Below, in pieces: positions 7,122 to 7,175 of a stretch of DNA of 7,175 bases. Source of the DNA: Anaerovibrio sp. (lineage in GTDB: Bacteria; Bacillota; Negativicutes; Selenomonadales; Selenomonadaceae); NCBI GenBank assembly GCA_016302095.1, contig JAEDOE010000054.1, forward strand, positions 1-7,175, in the 5' to 3' direction. A program made the translations under genes and the position numbers. The first letter of the stretch is position 1, and each line of letters opens with the position of its first letter. Under the pieces are notes generated by a model that had not been told where the DNA came from, searched no databases, and saw nothing but the letters and a program-made list of their open reading frames with translations.

Positions 7122-7175
7122 AAATTTCAGTTTGTCGTAGTGGGTGTATGATACTTCGGGAACATTAACGAGATG
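7122..7175. other. Unassigned right edge
   Basis: I see no gene or clear promoter on the + strand in these 54 bases. On the - strand two frames enter from the edge. One stays open for 37 codons to a TAG at 7062-7064. The other ends with a TGA at 7127-7129, just before the hairpins. Either could be the end of a convergent gene, but neither tail is recognisable. Confidence 0.35.

Noticed and set aside
7132..7155. Possible promoter (TTGTCG and TATGAT/GATACT) near the right edge
   Set aside because: The spacings between the hexamers are 9 or 12 bases, far from the required 16-18, and there is no extended -10.

Overview
The window holds one complete F1Fo ATP synthase operon, all on the + strand, in the order atpI-B-E-F-H-A-G-D-C (I, a, c, b, delta, alpha, gamma, beta, epsilon). 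An upstream promoter region lies on the left and a transcription terminator region on the right. All eight enzyme subunits plus the assembly factor AtpI are full length. No frameshift, insertion sequence, tRNA, rRNA or CRISPR array was seen.

Organism: strong AGGAGG-type Shine-Dalgarno sites, several TTG starts, the classical bacterial gene order, an epsilon subunit with an IDxxRA ATP-binding motif and a mid-GC coding region in AT-rich flanks suggest an anaerobic member of the Bacillota. The protein sequences feel most like Negativicutes (Selenomonas/Mitsuokella/Megamonas relatives). That placement rests on general resemblance, not on a search.

Layout: 1-227 is AT-rich leader DNA with a perfect extended -10 element at 138-146 and a small hairpin touching the atpI ribosome site. 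atpI (228-608) is followed by a 79-base gap that contains a bulged 9-bp hairpin. The membrane Fo genes follow: atpB (688-1359), atpE (1411-1662) and atpF (1704-2207). The F1 genes are tightly packed: atpH overlaps atpF by 7 bases, and atpA, atpG, atpD and atpC follow at gaps of 23, 19, 12 and 3 bases. After atpC come two hairpins. One has its T-tract on the - strand (7041-7065) and the other is a strong + strand intrinsic terminator (7078-7121). The last 54 bases hold no gene I can identify.

Function: a, c-ring and b2 make the membrane ion motor and stator; alpha3-beta3-gamma-epsilon make the catalytic head and rotor; delta ties b to the head; AtpI helps build the c-ring. The operon is conventional. 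The points worth a second look are details: an atypical ion-site neighbourhood in subunit c, an enlarged cysteine-bearing loop in epsilon, three TTG starts including that of the three-copy beta subunit, and the opposed hairpins at the 3' end. I see no evidence for a new biological system here.
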